Shown: positions 1 through 8,555 of the stretch, in pieces | How the letters are laid out: each line of letters opens with the position of its first letter | Numbering within the stretch: the first letter of the stretch is position 1 | Assembly: GCF_015356865.1 (NCBI RefSeq) | Contig: NZ_JAAFZA010000004.1 | Span: 1 to 64,000 of the forward strand | Direction of reading: 5' to 3' | DNA length: 64,000 nt | DNA from: Catenulispora pinisilvae | Lineage (GTDB): Bacteria; Actinomycetota; Actinomycetes; Streptomycetales; Catenulisporaceae | Position numbers and translations under genes: made by a program | Notes under the pieces: generated by a model | What the model saw: only the letters and a program-made list of their open reading frames with translations | What the model was told of the DNA's origin: nothing | The model's database searches: none

Positions 1-446
1 GGCGTCGGGGACTCGGCGACTGGCTCCGCCGGCCGGGCCCGGGGAGGGAGGGAATCTTCTACCCCAGCCTCTTCGGTTTTGATTCCCGACTTCCCGCCAC
101 CTGGCGTACCGGTTCCCGGTGAGACGGTCGCCGGTTTCACCGGGACTGACGCCCCTGCTCGGTCGGCGAAGATCTCAACCTGGGTACGAATGCGGCCGTC
201 CTCATCCCGGGTCTTCGCCCGAGTCATGTAGCCGCAGGACTCCAACTCGTTCAGCGCGCGGGTGATGGTGCCACGCCCCTCGACAGACTTGTTCGCCAGG
301 GTCTTGACATCCTCGCGGGCGCCATCGGGGAGCGAAAGCAAATAGGCCAGCAGGCCACGCGCCGCGAACGACAGCTGATGATCACGCGCCGTCGTGTTCG
401 GAAGCTTCGTAAAGAACCCGGTTTGCCGGGTACCATGTACACGCAT
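1..446 (-). CDS. Helix-turn-helix (plasmid/ICE-type) protein, C-terminus off window
   Basis: The frame is open from an ATG at 446 to the left edge (148 codons visible, no stop). The start reads MRVHGTRQTGFFTKLPN and is followed by a winged-helix-like region of about residues 20-75 (FAARGLLAYLLSLPDGAREDV, then a TLANKSVEGRGTITRALNEL recognition segment), and then a charged, proline-rich tail. Family knowledge: this layout, with the short phrase ARGLLAYLLSLPDG, is common in helix-turn-helix proteins of actinomycete plasmids and integrative elements, often near replication or transfer genes. A possible Shine-Dalgarno (AGGAG) lies 12 bases before the ATG. The role is inferred from family only; the C-terminal half is outside the window, so a replication-initiator function cannot be tested here. 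Confidence 0.6.
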   Translation of the reverse strand, partial: MRVHGTRQTGFFTKLPNTTARDHQLSFAARGLLAYLLSLPDGAREDVKTLANKSVEGRGTITRALNELESCGYMTRAKTRDEDGRIRTQVEIFADRAGASVPVKPATVSPGTGTPGGGKSGIKTEEAGVEDSLPPRARPAEPVAESPT

Positions 447-835
447 CGGGAGCCCAAACTCCTAGTGCCACGCCCCGGGGTGTTAGCGCACCGCCGGGGT
501 CTTTGTCTTGTTTTGTCACTACCCACCGTAGCCTCGCAGCTCACGGAGATTCAAGTGAGCCACACGGACGGACCAGTGCGACGCTCCGAATCGCGTCCAC
601 GCAGTCACGTCACCGCTCACGTCACCCCGGCTAGCCACGGCACCGCCGACACCTTGGCCGACGGCTACACCCGATCGAGGTAAACGTCCCAGCACCGGAC
701 GAATCGGTCCCCAGAAGTCGGCCATACGCCGCAAACGCAAAAGCCCTGGCGTCAGGATTAAATGCTACTTCACACCGAACGCGCCAGAAGGCATGCGTAT
801 CCTTATCCTGGAGCTTGAGACCAGGCGGAGGACGA
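447..835. other. Intergenic stretch without a convincing gene
   Basis: About 390 bases between divergent genes. It contains an imperfect GC-rich inverted repeat near 474-512 (CCCCGGGG paired with CCGGGG) upstream of the leftward gene, and a direct repeat of CACGTCACC near 604-626. Short reading frames here have no Shine-Dalgarno and no recognisable protein pattern. It may carry the promoters of both flanking genes; no clear -10/-35 pair was identified. Confidence 0.4.
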
Positions 836-1312
836 GTGCCTGATAAGAAATCAACACCGACGATGGAGGGCTTCACTTGGACCTCCACCCCCACCAAGAA
901 CTTTCTTGAATTGATTGGTGCCGGAGACGGATGGTGCGTACGAAACACAATGTGTCAGTTGTTCGGATGGCCCGAGGGCTCCAACGAATGGCTGGCGTTC
1001 ATCGAAGGTCCCAGCGCACGCGACCTCGATCGCCTCGGCGAACACCTGGGGCTTGAGTGGTACGACCCAGACTTCTCCCCGCACATCCCACTGCTACGGG
1101 CGCGATTGGACCACCCTGGAATCTTCCTCTATGCCTCGCACCTCTTGGGATACAGCCACGCCATGTACGAGCCCCACCTCCGCAATCCTCGATGGCTCGC
1201 GCCGCACTACCTCGAGCTTGATCCCAATTGGGAGTTCTTCCGCTGCCTGGTAGACGTTAGACAAGAACCACACACGGAAGTATCTGACACGGATTCGCAT
1301 TCTCCGGCGTAG
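836..1312 (+). CDS. Hypothetical protein, possible papain/C39-like fold
   Basis: 158 codons from a GTG at 836 that has GGAGGA 4 bases upstream; a TTG at 815 and an ATG at 863 are alternatives. The protein has a well-conserved-looking segment GAGDGWCVRNTMCQLFGWP near residues 27-46, then EGPSARDLDRLGEHLGLEWYD, and later a histidine-rich stretch (LYASHLLGYSHAMYEPH). The single early cysteine followed by a late histidine cluster resembles the Cys-His layout of C39/papain-like proteins; this is inference, not a family match. It sits alone between the HTH gene and the Tad operon, on the opposite strand to both, and may be an island cargo or maintenance gene. The tail after residue 145 is polar and probably disordered. 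Confidence 0.55.
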   Translation: MPDKKSTPTMEGFTWTSTPTKNFLELIGAGDGWCVRNTMCQLFGWPEGSNEWLAFIEGPSARDLDRLGEHLGLEWYDPDFSPHIPLLRARLDHPGIFLYASHLLGYSHAMYEPHLRNPRWLAPHYLELDPNWEFFRCLVDVRQEPHTEVSDTDSHSPA

Positions 1313-1334
1313 CGCTTAGATTAAATGTCAACGC

Positions 1335-4082
1335 TCAGCGTGGATAAATGCTCGCAGAGCTCAAGCTGAACTCGAAAACCTCTCGCGTCCCGCTGTCAAC
1401 GCTCTCCCCTAGGTCCTCCATGTGGACGCCTAGAAGCTCAAACGTACGCCGGACGGCCATGGCGTCGCCCACCGCAGCCTGCGCCTTCATGAGGCTCTGG
1501 TACGTCTCGATGTTGTAGCGATCCACGTCGATAGCGTTCTCAAGCAGGTGGATCGCGTAGGCGGCGTCTGAGGGCTCTACGAGCCGTGCCAACCGGTGGT
1601 AGGCGTCCAAGGCGCGGCGTCGCTGTTGTTCGCGGACGGGTTCGGCCCAGTCCGCATCGATGAGCGGGAGGACAGGGCCCTTGTAGAGGCGGACTGCCTC
1701 GGTGAGGTGATCGACCTGCGCGGCCGGCTCCGCCTTGTTCGCTGCCGCGAGCGACTGTGTGAAGAGGTCAAGGTCAGTGGTGATAGTCGATGCCTCGAAT
1801 CGAAGGCGCTGAGTACGCGGGTCGTCGTCGATGAACGTCGCGTCGGCAAGCTCTGGCGCGACCGCGCGTAGAGCGCGGCGGATCTCGGACAGCTCGGTGG
1901 AGAACTTGTGCCGGGTCTTGGTAGTGACCTCCAGGGCGAAGACCTCCTGGAGCAGGTATTCGCGAGGGGCGCCGGCTGGGTTCACTGCGAGGTAGGACAG
2001 CAGCGTCCGCAGCCGCGGGCGAAATCGACCGCTGATGTCGCAGCCGTTGACCACCACTCCGAGACCATCGAAGACCTCGATGCGCACCGCTTGTTCCGGG
2101 AGTCGCGGGGGCTCCGCGACCCGCATTTCGGCTGCGGCTCGCTGAGACGGCACGGCATGCTGCTGGACGTCGGCTTCCCCTGCCTGTGCCTGGGCCGCTG
2201 GCGTGGCCTGGTAGAGCACGCCGAGGGCCTCCTGAGCAGCAGCAATCGACATGTGAAACGCACGGGTGCCGTCGATGCTCGACGCGGAGCCCTCGGCGTG
2301 GGTCATGCCGTCTGTCTCCAGCCGTACCGCGGATGCTCCGGACGCCGGGCCCAGCACCGTGGCGTCGATATCGAGCGCGTGGCCGGCCTCGATGACGTCA
2401 GTCAGACGGACATCGTCGGGGCCGTCTGGCGGCAACGTGACGAGTAAGAGCGGCTGCATCAGGTGGTCGGGCTTGAAACGTCGGACGTCCGTCGCGTTGC
2501 GTAACCCGAGGGATCGAAGCAGAATGCGCCGCTCGCTGATCTCGTCCTCGACTTCGTCCAGGGCGTCGGAGAGCTCTGATTTGACCTCCACGTGCGGCAC
2601 AGCGAGGAGTTCCGCGGTGCCGAAGACGCGCTCGGCAACAGCCGCTGTGATGACGACGCGGGTCGCTGTACCGCAGTCCGGGACCCCCTCCGCAGCCGAG
2701 GCTGCCACGATGAGAGCCCGTAACGCGGCCTCGGCACCGTCTCCCTCCAACGACGCCCCTTGGCCGGCAGTGTCAGTGACCGCGAGCTGCACCGGATCAC
2801 CGTCGGGGTCGGTGCCCCACGCCAGGCCGGTCGGCGCCTCCAGCGCCTTGCGTGTCTTGGCTACGTCCTGCCCGGCCGACGCCTTCAAAATCGGAAGGCC
2901 GTAGCCGTCCACCGCCCGATCGGGCTGGAGAAGGGGTTCCGTCTCGACCCACTCAGTGAGATACGGGTCGTCTTCGTCCTGGACGTAGCCGACGTCCGGC
3001 GGGGCGAGGGTCAGTAGGTGCGCCCGCTTCAGTTGGACAGGAACGTCAGCTGCGCGGTCGACCGGATCGTCGTCAAGGGGAACCGGGAACTGTGCGCGCG
3101 GTCGAGACCGGCGCCGCAGTCGGCCGGCTGCCAGCGCCGCCGCGATGCCGGCTGCGAGCCCGATGCCCACATAGCCATCTGCCCCAAGGCTGATTGCTAC
3201 GCGATCGCGCGGTGCGGTCTGCGCGCGCTCCGAAACCGTGTGCGGCCGCACACGTACGGCTTCAGCGGCTGGCCGCAGCGGCCTGGTCGCCCCTTCCAGG
3301 GCGGCGGGGGAAGCGGCCTCGGAACCATCGGAGATGACGTCGTGGGTCCTGGCTACACCGCTCGGGGCCTGTGCTGGACTCTGCCCGGCCGGCGCGGCAA
3401 CCATCGGCATCATGAGCTTCCAGCCTGGCAGGATGACATCGGGATTCGTGAGCACCTGGCCATCAGGCTGTGGAACGCCGACGTTCTGCTCGTAGATCTC
3501 CGGCCACCGGTTCGGGTCCCCGAGATAGGCCGCCGCGATATTCCACAGGCTGTCACCATGGGCAACAACATGAAGTGGCGCTGAGGGCCGTTCATCTGTG
3601 CCGAGATCGACGCCCGGTACCGGCACCCCGACCGCCGCAGGGCGGGCACTCATCGGCCCTGGGCCATCGACGGGCCCGGAGGACGTCGCAGCCAGCGCAC
3701 TGCGCGGGACACATAGCGTCACCAGCAGCGCCATCAGGAGCGCTTGAACCATGCCGCCGCCGATGAAGCTCCGCGTGCGGTTGATCGGCAGCTGGCCGTC
3801 GTGTCGCGCACGTAAGGCATCCCGAACCGCGCCCGGTAGTTGCGCTACGACCTGGACCGCGAAGATCGCCCAGCATGACCACAGCACGTAGGCCAGGACG
3901 GATACAGCGGCGTGGTCGTCAAACTGCCCGCTCCGCAGCCACCACACCATCCGCGCGGGGGACGGCACGGTGGCCGGAATCGGGTTTCCCAGGTACGTGC
4001 GCAGTAAGTACGGCAGGCCGAGGACGCCGCCGGACAAGGCAGCACCCGCAGCAGCAGACCGGAGAAGTCGGTTCGTGGTCAC
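1335..4082 (-). CDS. Large membrane LysM / BTAD-type transcriptional regulator, last gene of Tad operon
   Basis: 915 residues. The N-terminus has three hydrophobic segments (about 8-28, 55-80 and 110-130). A LysM domain follows at about 168-228 (HVVAHGDSLWNIAAAYLGDP ... NPDVILPGWKLMMP), then another membrane segment near 302-318 (GYVGIGLAAGIAAALAAGRL) and an uncharacterised middle region. The C-terminal 240 residues carry an OmpR/SARP-like winged helix (RIEVFDGLGVVVNGCDISGRFRPRLRTLL cut into pieces) and a BTAD domain ending in LENAIDVDRYNIETYQSLMKAQ. Family knowledge: LysM-BTAD proteins accompany Tad/Flp pilus clusters in actinobacteria. It overlaps the upstream TadG-like gene by 4 bases, so it is the distal cistron. 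Inference: it may couple cell-wall or pilus state to transcription; how a membrane-anchored BTAD acts is unknown. Confidence 0.75.
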   Translation of the reverse strand: MTTNRLLRSAAAGAALSGGVLGLPYLLRTYLGNPIPATVPSPARMVWWLRSGQFDDHAAVSVLAYVLWSCWAIFAVQVVAQLPGAVRDALRARHDGQLPINRTRSFIGGGMVQALLMALLVTLCVPRSALAATSSGPVDGPGPMSARPAAVGVPVPGVDLGTDERPSAPLHVVAHGDSLWNIAAAYLGDPNRWPEIYEQNVGVPQPDGQVLTNPDVILPGWKLMMPMVAAPAGQSPAQAPSGVARTHDVISDGSEAASPAALEGATRPLRPAAEAVRVRPHTVSERAQTAPRDRVAISLGADGYVGIGLAAGIAAALAAGRLRRRSRPRAQFPVPLDDDPVDRAADVPVQLKRAHLLTLAPPDVGYVQDEDDPYLTEWVETEPLLQPDRAVDGYGLPILKASAGQDVAKTRKALEAPTGLAWGTDPDGDPVQLAVTDTAGQGASLEGDGAEAALRALIVAASAAEGVPDCGTATRVVITAAVAERVFGTAELLAVPHVEVKSELSDALDEVEDEISERRILLRSLGLRNATDVRRFKPDHLMQPLLLVTLPPDGPDDVRLTDVIEAGHALDIDATVLGPASGASAVRLETDGMTHAEGSASSIDGTRAFHMSIAAAQEALGVLYQATPAAQAQAGEADVQQHAVPSQRAAAEMRVAEPPRLPEQAVRIEVFDGLGVVVNGCDISGRFRPRLRTLLSYLAVNPAGAPREYLLQEVFALEVTTKTRHKFSTELSEIRRALRAVAPELADATFIDDDPRTQRLRFEASTITTDLDLFTQSLAAANKAEPAAQVDHLTEAVRLYKGPVLPLIDADWAEPVREQQRRRALDAYHRLARLVEPSDAAYAIHLLENAIDVDRYNIETYQSLMKAQAAVGDAMAVRRTFELLGVHMEDLGESVDSGTREVFEFSLSSASIYPR

Positions 4083-4507
4083 GGAGTGCTCCCGTTGAGG
4101 TTCACGATCGACGTGGCCGGAATCGCAGTGGCGGTCCCGGCGATGTTGAAGCCGCTGATGCCGATCAGTCGCAGCAATTCGGCGCGCTGATGAAGCCTGA
4201 CGGTGACCGTCACCAGACCCGTTGTGGCGTTGACGGTCCCGCTTTCGCCGACTCCGGCGAGGTACGAACGTGCGGCTGCTTGGGCGCGAACCGGGTCCAA
4301 CGTTGGACGGTCACCGTGTCGGAGCTGAACAGGATCGAGAGCGCCAGCACCCGCCCGAGCCGCCTCCTCCGCCACGGCAAGCGCACGGACCCGTGCATTC
4401 ATGGCTAAGCCGAGGTCCAAGACGAGTCCGGCGACCATGAGCAGTGCCGGAACGATGACGACGGTGAACGCCGTCGCGCTGCCGTCATCACGGCGCAGGT
4501 CGATCAT
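4079..4507 (-). CDS. TadE/TadG-like pseudopilin (Flp pilus assembly)
   Basis: 142 residues. The N-terminus reads DDGSATAFTVVIVPALLMVAG, the short charged stretch plus Gly-Ser and hydrophobic helix (about 10-35) of Tad-type minor pilins. A DLGLAMNARVRALAVAEEAARAGA segment follows, typical of the helical part of TadE/TadG domains. No large soluble domain. It overlaps its neighbours on both sides by 4 bases (ATGA-type junctions), so it is translationally coupled inside the Tad operon. It is the third of three tandem TadE-like genes and the one closest to a TadG-like N-terminus. A prepilin peptidase to process it is not encoded in the window. Confidence 0.75.
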   Translation of the reverse strand: MIDLRRDDGSATAFTVVIVPALLMVAGLVLDLGLAMNARVRALAVAEEAARAGAGALDPVQLRHGDRPTLDPVRAQAAARSYLAGVGESGTVNATTGLVTVTVRLHQRAELLRLIGISGFNIAGTATAIPATSIVNLNGSTP

Positions 4508-4923
4508 GTGGTCCCCCGGTAGAGATCAATCGGACTCGCCGCGTGAGACGTGACGCCAACGGCTCCCGGCAGACCAAGCCCGCTGAGGCCGCTCATCGAG
4601 GCCTCGCACCGTACGGACACGCGGACTCCGCCACCCGGCCGGAAGTCCGTCGTGTCAACGCTCACTGTGTAGGCGCTACAGCTCGACCCGCGGCCCCCGA
4701 GGTCCCCGGCAACCGCACTACGCGCCGCCTTTTGCGCGTCCTGCGATGACCGGGCCAACGACGCCGCCCGGGCCGCGTCCTCTGCGGCGGAGTCGACGCG
4801 GAGCCGGGTCTCGACGAGCCGTCCGCAGACCACCACGAACATGAGCACGGTGATCAGCAGTGGCACCGCGAACACGGTCTGGGCGGTCACGCTGCCTTCA
4901 TCGGAACGCCAGGATCGCCGCAC
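4504..4923 (-). CDS. TadE-family minor pilin
   Basis: 139 residues from a GTG at 4923. The start reads MRRSWRSDEGSVTAQTVFAVPLLI, with the charged leader, a Gly-Ser site followed by a hydrophobic helix (about 10-33), then the VDSAAEDAARAASLARS helix typical of TadE proteins. The C-terminal part has three cysteines (GRGSSCSAY and VSVRCEAS) that could form an extracytoplasmic disulfide. It starts 1 base after the stop of the upstream TadE gene and overlaps the next one by 4 bases. Family knowledge places it as a minor pilin or assembly subunit of the Flp/Tad pilus. Confidence 0.75.
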   Translation of the reverse strand: MRRSWRSDEGSVTAQTVFAVPLLITVLMFVVVCGRLVETRLRVDSAAEDAARAASLARSSQDAQKAARSAVAGDLGGRGSSCSAYTVSVDTTDFRPGGGVRVSVRCEASMSGLSGLGLPGAVGVTSHAASPIDLYRGTT

Positions 4924-4924
4924 G

Positions 4925-5311
4925 TCAGCCTGCCGTCGTCAGACGCTCGACCGGCCCGGCGGCCGAGGCGTTCACCGGTAGATCCAGGAACGGCAGTACC
5001 CGCTGGGCTTGGCCGTGGATCGTCACCCGGGCGCGTTGCGCGTCGCGGACGACGTCCACGCTCGGGTGGAGGACCAGGCCGCGGCCGGCGGTGTTCAGGA
5101 GCGCTTCTGCCTGCCTGCGTCCGGAGGCTGCGCTTCCGTCGCTCACGCGGGCGGTCTGAAGTGCCTGCGCGGCGACGGCCTGCGCCGTGTGCGTGGCGTG
5201 CAGCCATACACCGAACTGGACTACGCCCACGACGAGTAGGACCAGCAGCGGCGTCATGAGCGTCATCTCGGCCGCCGCCGATCCTCTGTCGTTTCGCCAG
5301 CGCGGTTTCAC
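4925..5311 (-). CDS. TadE-family minor pilin
   Basis: 128 residues. The N-terminus MKPRWRNDRGSAAAEMTLMTP carries the class III prepilin-like pattern: basic leader, Gly-Ser, then Glu at the fifth position of the mature part, and a hydrophobic helix to about residue 35. It continues HATHTAQAVAAQALQTARVSDG, a TadE-like helix. It overlaps the major pilin-like gene upstream by 4 bases. Role as for its tandem neighbours: envelope-associated pilus subunit. Which of the three TadE copies is incorporated in the fibre cannot be told from sequence. Confidence 0.75.
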   Translation of the reverse strand: MKPRWRNDRGSAAAEMTLMTPLLVLLVVGVVQFGVWLHATHTAQAVAAQALQTARVSDGSAASGRRQAEALLNTAGRGLVLHPSVDVVRDAQRARVTIHGQAQRVLPFLDLPVNASAAGPVERLTTAG

Positions 5312-5511
5312 TGACTCGTGATCTGCTCTGCGACCTTGTTGGCTTCAGCGACGATCGCGGTCCCGAAGACCTTGCCGACGAGGATCGCGATGGCGATGAG
5401 GATCCCGGTGACAACGGCCATCTCAGCGGCCGAGCTGCCGCGATCCTCATGAGCGATCATGACCAAGCGGCCCCGGACCGTGTCGACCAGACTGCGAACC
5501 TTTGTGATCAT
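5308..5511 (-). CDS. Flp-type pilin (major subunit candidate)
   Basis: 67 residues, the right size for an Flp prepilin. The leader is long and basic (about 24 residues), then EDRGSSAAEMAVVTGILIAI: cleavage after Gly would leave Ser at +1 and Glu at +5 of the mature protein, followed by one hydrophobic helix and a short polar tail ending QITSQ. This matches the class III/Tad pilin signal. The tail is short and without aromatic residues. It lies between TadC (29 bases upstream) and the three TadE genes. Its cleavage would need a TadV/CpaA-like peptidase encoded elsewhere. Confidence 0.75.
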   Translation of the reverse strand: MITKVRSLVDTVRGRLVMIAHEDRGSSAAEMAVVTGILIAIAILVGKVFGTAIVAEANKVAEQITSQ

Positions 5512-5539
5512 GCGTTTCTCCCGTGATTATGTGTGCTGG

Positions 5540-6382
5540 TCACAGCGCTGATAGAGCGCTGGCCATGGCCGGATAGCCGATCAGGACCAGGAAGCCGGTC
5601 ATCAGCAGGGCGATCGGAACGGTCATGCGCTCGGTCGTAGCCGCCGCCTCGGCCTCCTCGTCGGCGAGGATCTTGGAACGGATCGCCTCGGACTTCGCTG
5701 AGAGAGATGCGCGGATCTTTGCGCCCTCTGAGCCGGCCAATCGGAGTGAAGCGGCCAAGTCGGTTATCTCCGTCAGGCCGAGCACTGTGCCCAGCTCGGC
5801 GAAGACCTGGTGAATCGGCAGGCGGGAGAGAAAGGCAACGTCGAGCGCGTGTCGAAGACGCTCGAACGCCGGAGAGTCGCCGATCTCCGATGCCCCGCCG
5901 AGGGCCTGCTCTACGCCAGTACCCGCCGCGAGCGCGTTGACGGTGACGTCTAGGAACACGGACAAGTCGGCGAGGGCGTCAGCGCGGGCCTCGGCCGCCT
6001 TGGTCTTGACCTCCGCATCGACGAGGTACCAGAAGAACCCGGCGGCAGTGATCGACAGGGCACCGGTATACGGCAGTGAGAAGCCGAGTACCGACTGAAG
6101 CAGCCACGCCAGTAGAAGGCCTACGAGGGTGGCCGCTGCCTGCGCCGCAAGATGGACTTCAGGAACGCGGTCCAGGACTGTCAGGTCCCGCCGGATCGAC
6201 GCGCGCGGCAGCCCTAAAACGATCAGCTTCCGGGCGAGCGGCCGGCCCAGGCGGGCGAGCCATTCGCTGTCTGCATACTCGGCATCGTCGGCGAACTCGT
6301 GCGACACCGGGGCCGCGGCCGGCTGCCGGAACGCCAGCCACCCGAGCATCAGGCCTGCACCGACCAGCGCGCCGGCCAACAT
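5540..6382 (-). CDS. tadC: TadC-like type II secretion F-domain membrane protein
   Basis: 280 residues from the ATG at 6382, which overlaps the TadB stop as TGATG; three in-frame GTG codons up to 6391 are alternatives. It has an N-terminal hydrophobic segment, two central ones (about 85-105 and 110-125) and a C-terminal pair (TVPIALLMTGFLVLIGYPAM). The T2SF region includes LAALGTG-like LAAGTGVEQAL and the segment FAELGTVLGLTEITDLAASLRLAGSEGAKI, typical of TadC. Family role: inner-membrane platform of the Tad pilus with TadB, engaging the TadA ATPase. Confidence 0.8.
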   Translation of the reverse strand: MLAGALVGAGLMLGWLAFRQPAAAPVSHEFADDAEYADSEWLARLGRPLARKLIVLGLPRASIRRDLTVLDRVPEVHLAAQAAATLVGLLLAWLLQSVLGFSLPYTGALSITAAGFFWYLVDAEVKTKAAEARADALADLSVFLDVTVNALAAGTGVEQALGGASEIGDSPAFERLRHALDVAFLSRLPIHQVFAELGTVLGLTEITDLAASLRLAGSEGAKIRASLSAKSEAIRSKILADEEAEAAATTERMTVPIALLMTGFLVLIGYPAMASALSAL

Positions 6383-7257
6383 CACCACCACGATGAGGGC
6401 TCCTGTACCTGGTCCATGCGGGTGAGCAGGCGTTTCCTGGCCCGCGGTTTGGCCATGCGCCAGAGCCAGGCGTAGCCAGCGGAGAAGAAGGCGAGGCCAG
6501 CGGCGAGAACGAACTGTCCGTTCGCCGATCCGTACGGGGAAAGGAAGGATCGGTCCAGGACGAACAGCGCGGCCAGCATGCCGGCTGTCACGCCGGTGAC
6601 GATGCGGACGCTCGTACGGACCTGCACCCGCGCGGCCTGTGCTCGCTTGCGCTGCGCTGCGTGCGTCCGAGCCGTCGCGGCCAACGAGCCGAGCAGCCCG
6701 GCCAGATCTCGCGCGCTGTTCCGGATGGCGTGGACCAGACAGACCACGACGATGTCCGCCGTCGGGTCCCGCAGCTCGTCGGCGAAGGACGTGAGCGCAG
6801 CAGCGAGGTCTTGCTGGTCCTCGATCCGGCGGGCCAACCCACGTGCCTCAACAGCGATCGCCTCTGGCGCAGCAGCGCAGGCTGAGCGAACGGACTGCTC
6901 AACTCCAGAGGCGGCGGACAGGGTGTCGCGCAGCATCTCGGTAAACGTCGCCACGGCTTCAGTGCGAGCGAGTTCCCGGGCCGTGGACCGGTCCGGGCCC
7001 AGAAGAGCAGGAAGCCACCACGTCGCGACTGCACCAGCCAAAGCCGCCACCGGCCATCCGGTGATCAAGCCCACGGCCACGCCAGCGCCAATACAGCCGA
7101 CCAGCTTCCGGGAGTCCCCTTTCAGCTTGGCGGGAGAAAGCCGCCGGGCCAGCTTGGAACGACGTGGTGCGGGCCCTGCTCGGAATGCCGCGATTCCGCA
7201 CGCCAGGCCCAGGCCGACCGCTGCCCCGCTTAAAGCCCCGATCGCGCCGATACTCAC
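6382..7257 (-). CDS. tadB: TadB-like type II secretion F-domain membrane protein
   Basis: 291 residues from a GTG at 7257 overlapping the TadA stop as GTGA. Hydrophobic segments lie near 5-25, 53-85, 220-235 and 248-270. The T2SF core contains FTEMLRDTLSAASGVEQSV and LAGLLGSLAATARTHAAQRKR, the usual TadB helix with basic end. Family role: integral membrane partner of TadC in the Tad platform. Gene order TadA-TadB-TadC is the standard one, which supports the assignment. Confidence 0.82.
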   Translation of the reverse strand: MSIGAIGALSGAAVGLGLACGIAAFRAGPAPRRSKLARRLSPAKLKGDSRKLVGCIGAGVAVGLITGWPVAALAGAVATWWLPALLGPDRSTARELARTEAVATFTEMLRDTLSAASGVEQSVRSACAAAPEAIAVEARGLARRIEDQQDLAAALTSFADELRDPTADIVVVCLVHAIRNSARDLAGLLGSLAATARTHAAQRKRAQAARVQVRTSVRIVTGVTAGMLAALFVLDRSFLSPYGSANGQFVLAAGLAFFSAGYAWLWRMAKPRARKRLLTRMDQVQEPSSWW

Positions 7258-8555
7258 CGGGGCCTCCGGAACGTCGCTGGCTCGAACCCAGCCATCTCCA
7301 ATTGCGCAAGACGCGCATCTGACGGCCGGGTAGCCGGAACCGCGCGACGATCCGGTCCGGGGCTGAAGACCTCGTTCGAGACCACCATCACGCCGTCAGC
7401 ACCGGTGATCTCTCGGACCGACGACACCACGCGCGTGCCCTCTGGTGTCTGGTCCAGTTGCACCACCAAATGCAGCGCGTTCGCCACGAGCAAGTTGGTC
7501 GAGGGTAGATCAAGCCGCTCCGGTGACTGCGCCGCGTAGGCAGCGAGCTTGGCGAAGACGCCCATCGACGTCGAGGCGTGCAGTGTCGCCATGGAGCCGT
7601 CGTTGCCCTGGGACATCGCGTTGCACATGGGGATGACCTCGGCCCCGCGGATCTCACCGACGATGACGCGGTCCGGCGACATGCGCAGTCCGGCGCGGAC
7701 GAGTTCGGCTTGGGAGATCGCGCCACGGCCTTCGGAGTTCGCCTCACGGGCCTGCATGGGAACGACGTCCCAGTGCCGGACCGGGTCGGTGTCGAGGCCG
7801 AGTTCGAGCGCGTCTTCGATGGTGACGAGACGTTCGGCGGGGTCCATCTCGGCGGCCAGAGCGCGGAGCATGGTGGTCTTGCCCGCACCAGTGCCGCCAG
7901 CAATCAGGATATTGAGCTTTGCGCGCACGGCTGCCGAGAGGAACGCCGCCAAGCCGGTGTCCACGGTGCCGAGCGCAATCAGGTCCGACAGAGTCGCCTT
8001 CGGGTAGCGATGCCTGCGGACGCTGATGCTGGGTCGCTTCGTCACCGCCATCACCGCGAAGAGCCGCGATCCGTCGGAGAGCTGGAGCGACAGCATCGGG
8101 GCGCCCCGGTCGAAGCGCCGTTCCTCGTGGCCCACCCGCGCCGCAGCCGTACGGATCAGATCGATCAGGTCAGCGTCGCTGTCGGCGATCGGTGTGGCAC
8201 CACGCTCCCTCCGGCCGTCGGCAAACCGGAGAAAGATTTGGTCGTGGCCAGTGGCGTTGACGTTCTCGACGTCCGGCATGTCGAGGTAGGGCTGAAGACC
8301 GCCTATCGCGCATAGGGCGTCCGTGACGGACTTCTCCAGCGCTGCGGCCTCATCAGCGAGACCCGGCACACTCGACTGCCGCACCGCCGACAGCCGGATC
8401 CGAACCTCCGCCGCGATCAGCTCCTCCGCCAGCTCGCGACGTCGGGCGGAAGGAACGGCTGCACCGGTGCGGTCCTGCTCAGCGCGCACCGTAAGCGAGA
8501 GCCGACGAGCAACCACAGCAGTCACCTCGGCGACCGTCCCAAGCGATGTCGTCAC
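7254..8555 (-). CDS. tadA: TadA/CpaF-type secretion ATPase
   Basis: 433 residues from a GTG at 8555, overlapping the SAF gene by 4 bases. It has the N-terminal CpaF-type domain, then Walker A (AGGTGAGKTTMLRAL) near residue 217, an Asp box (VTIEDALELGLD), Walker B-like region with ESRMSPDRVIVGEIRGAE cut as RMSPDRVIVGEIRGAE, and the His box TLHAST. These are the hallmarks of type II/IV secretion ATPases of the TadA family. It powers pilus subunit extrusion from the cytoplasmic face. All catalytic motifs look intact. Confidence 0.9.
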   Translation of the reverse strand: MTTSLGTVAEVTAVVARRLSLTVRAEQDRTGAAVPSARRRELAEELIAAEVRIRLSAVRQSSVPGLADEAAALEKSVTDALCAIGGLQPYLDMPDVENVNATGHDQIFLRFADGRRERGATPIADSDADLIDLIRTAAARVGHEERRFDRGAPMLSLQLSDGSRLFAVMAVTKRPSISVRRHRYPKATLSDLIALGTVDTGLAAFLSAAVRAKLNILIAGGTGAGKTTMLRALAAEMDPAERLVTIEDALELGLDTDPVRHWDVVPMQAREANSEGRGAISQAELVRAGLRMSPDRVIVGEIRGAEVIPMCNAMSQGNDGSMATLHASTSMGVFAKLAAYAAQSPERLDLPSTNLLVANALHLVVQLDQTPEGTRVVSSVREITGADGVMVVSNEVFSPGPDRRAVPATRPSDARLAQLEMAGFEPATFRRPR

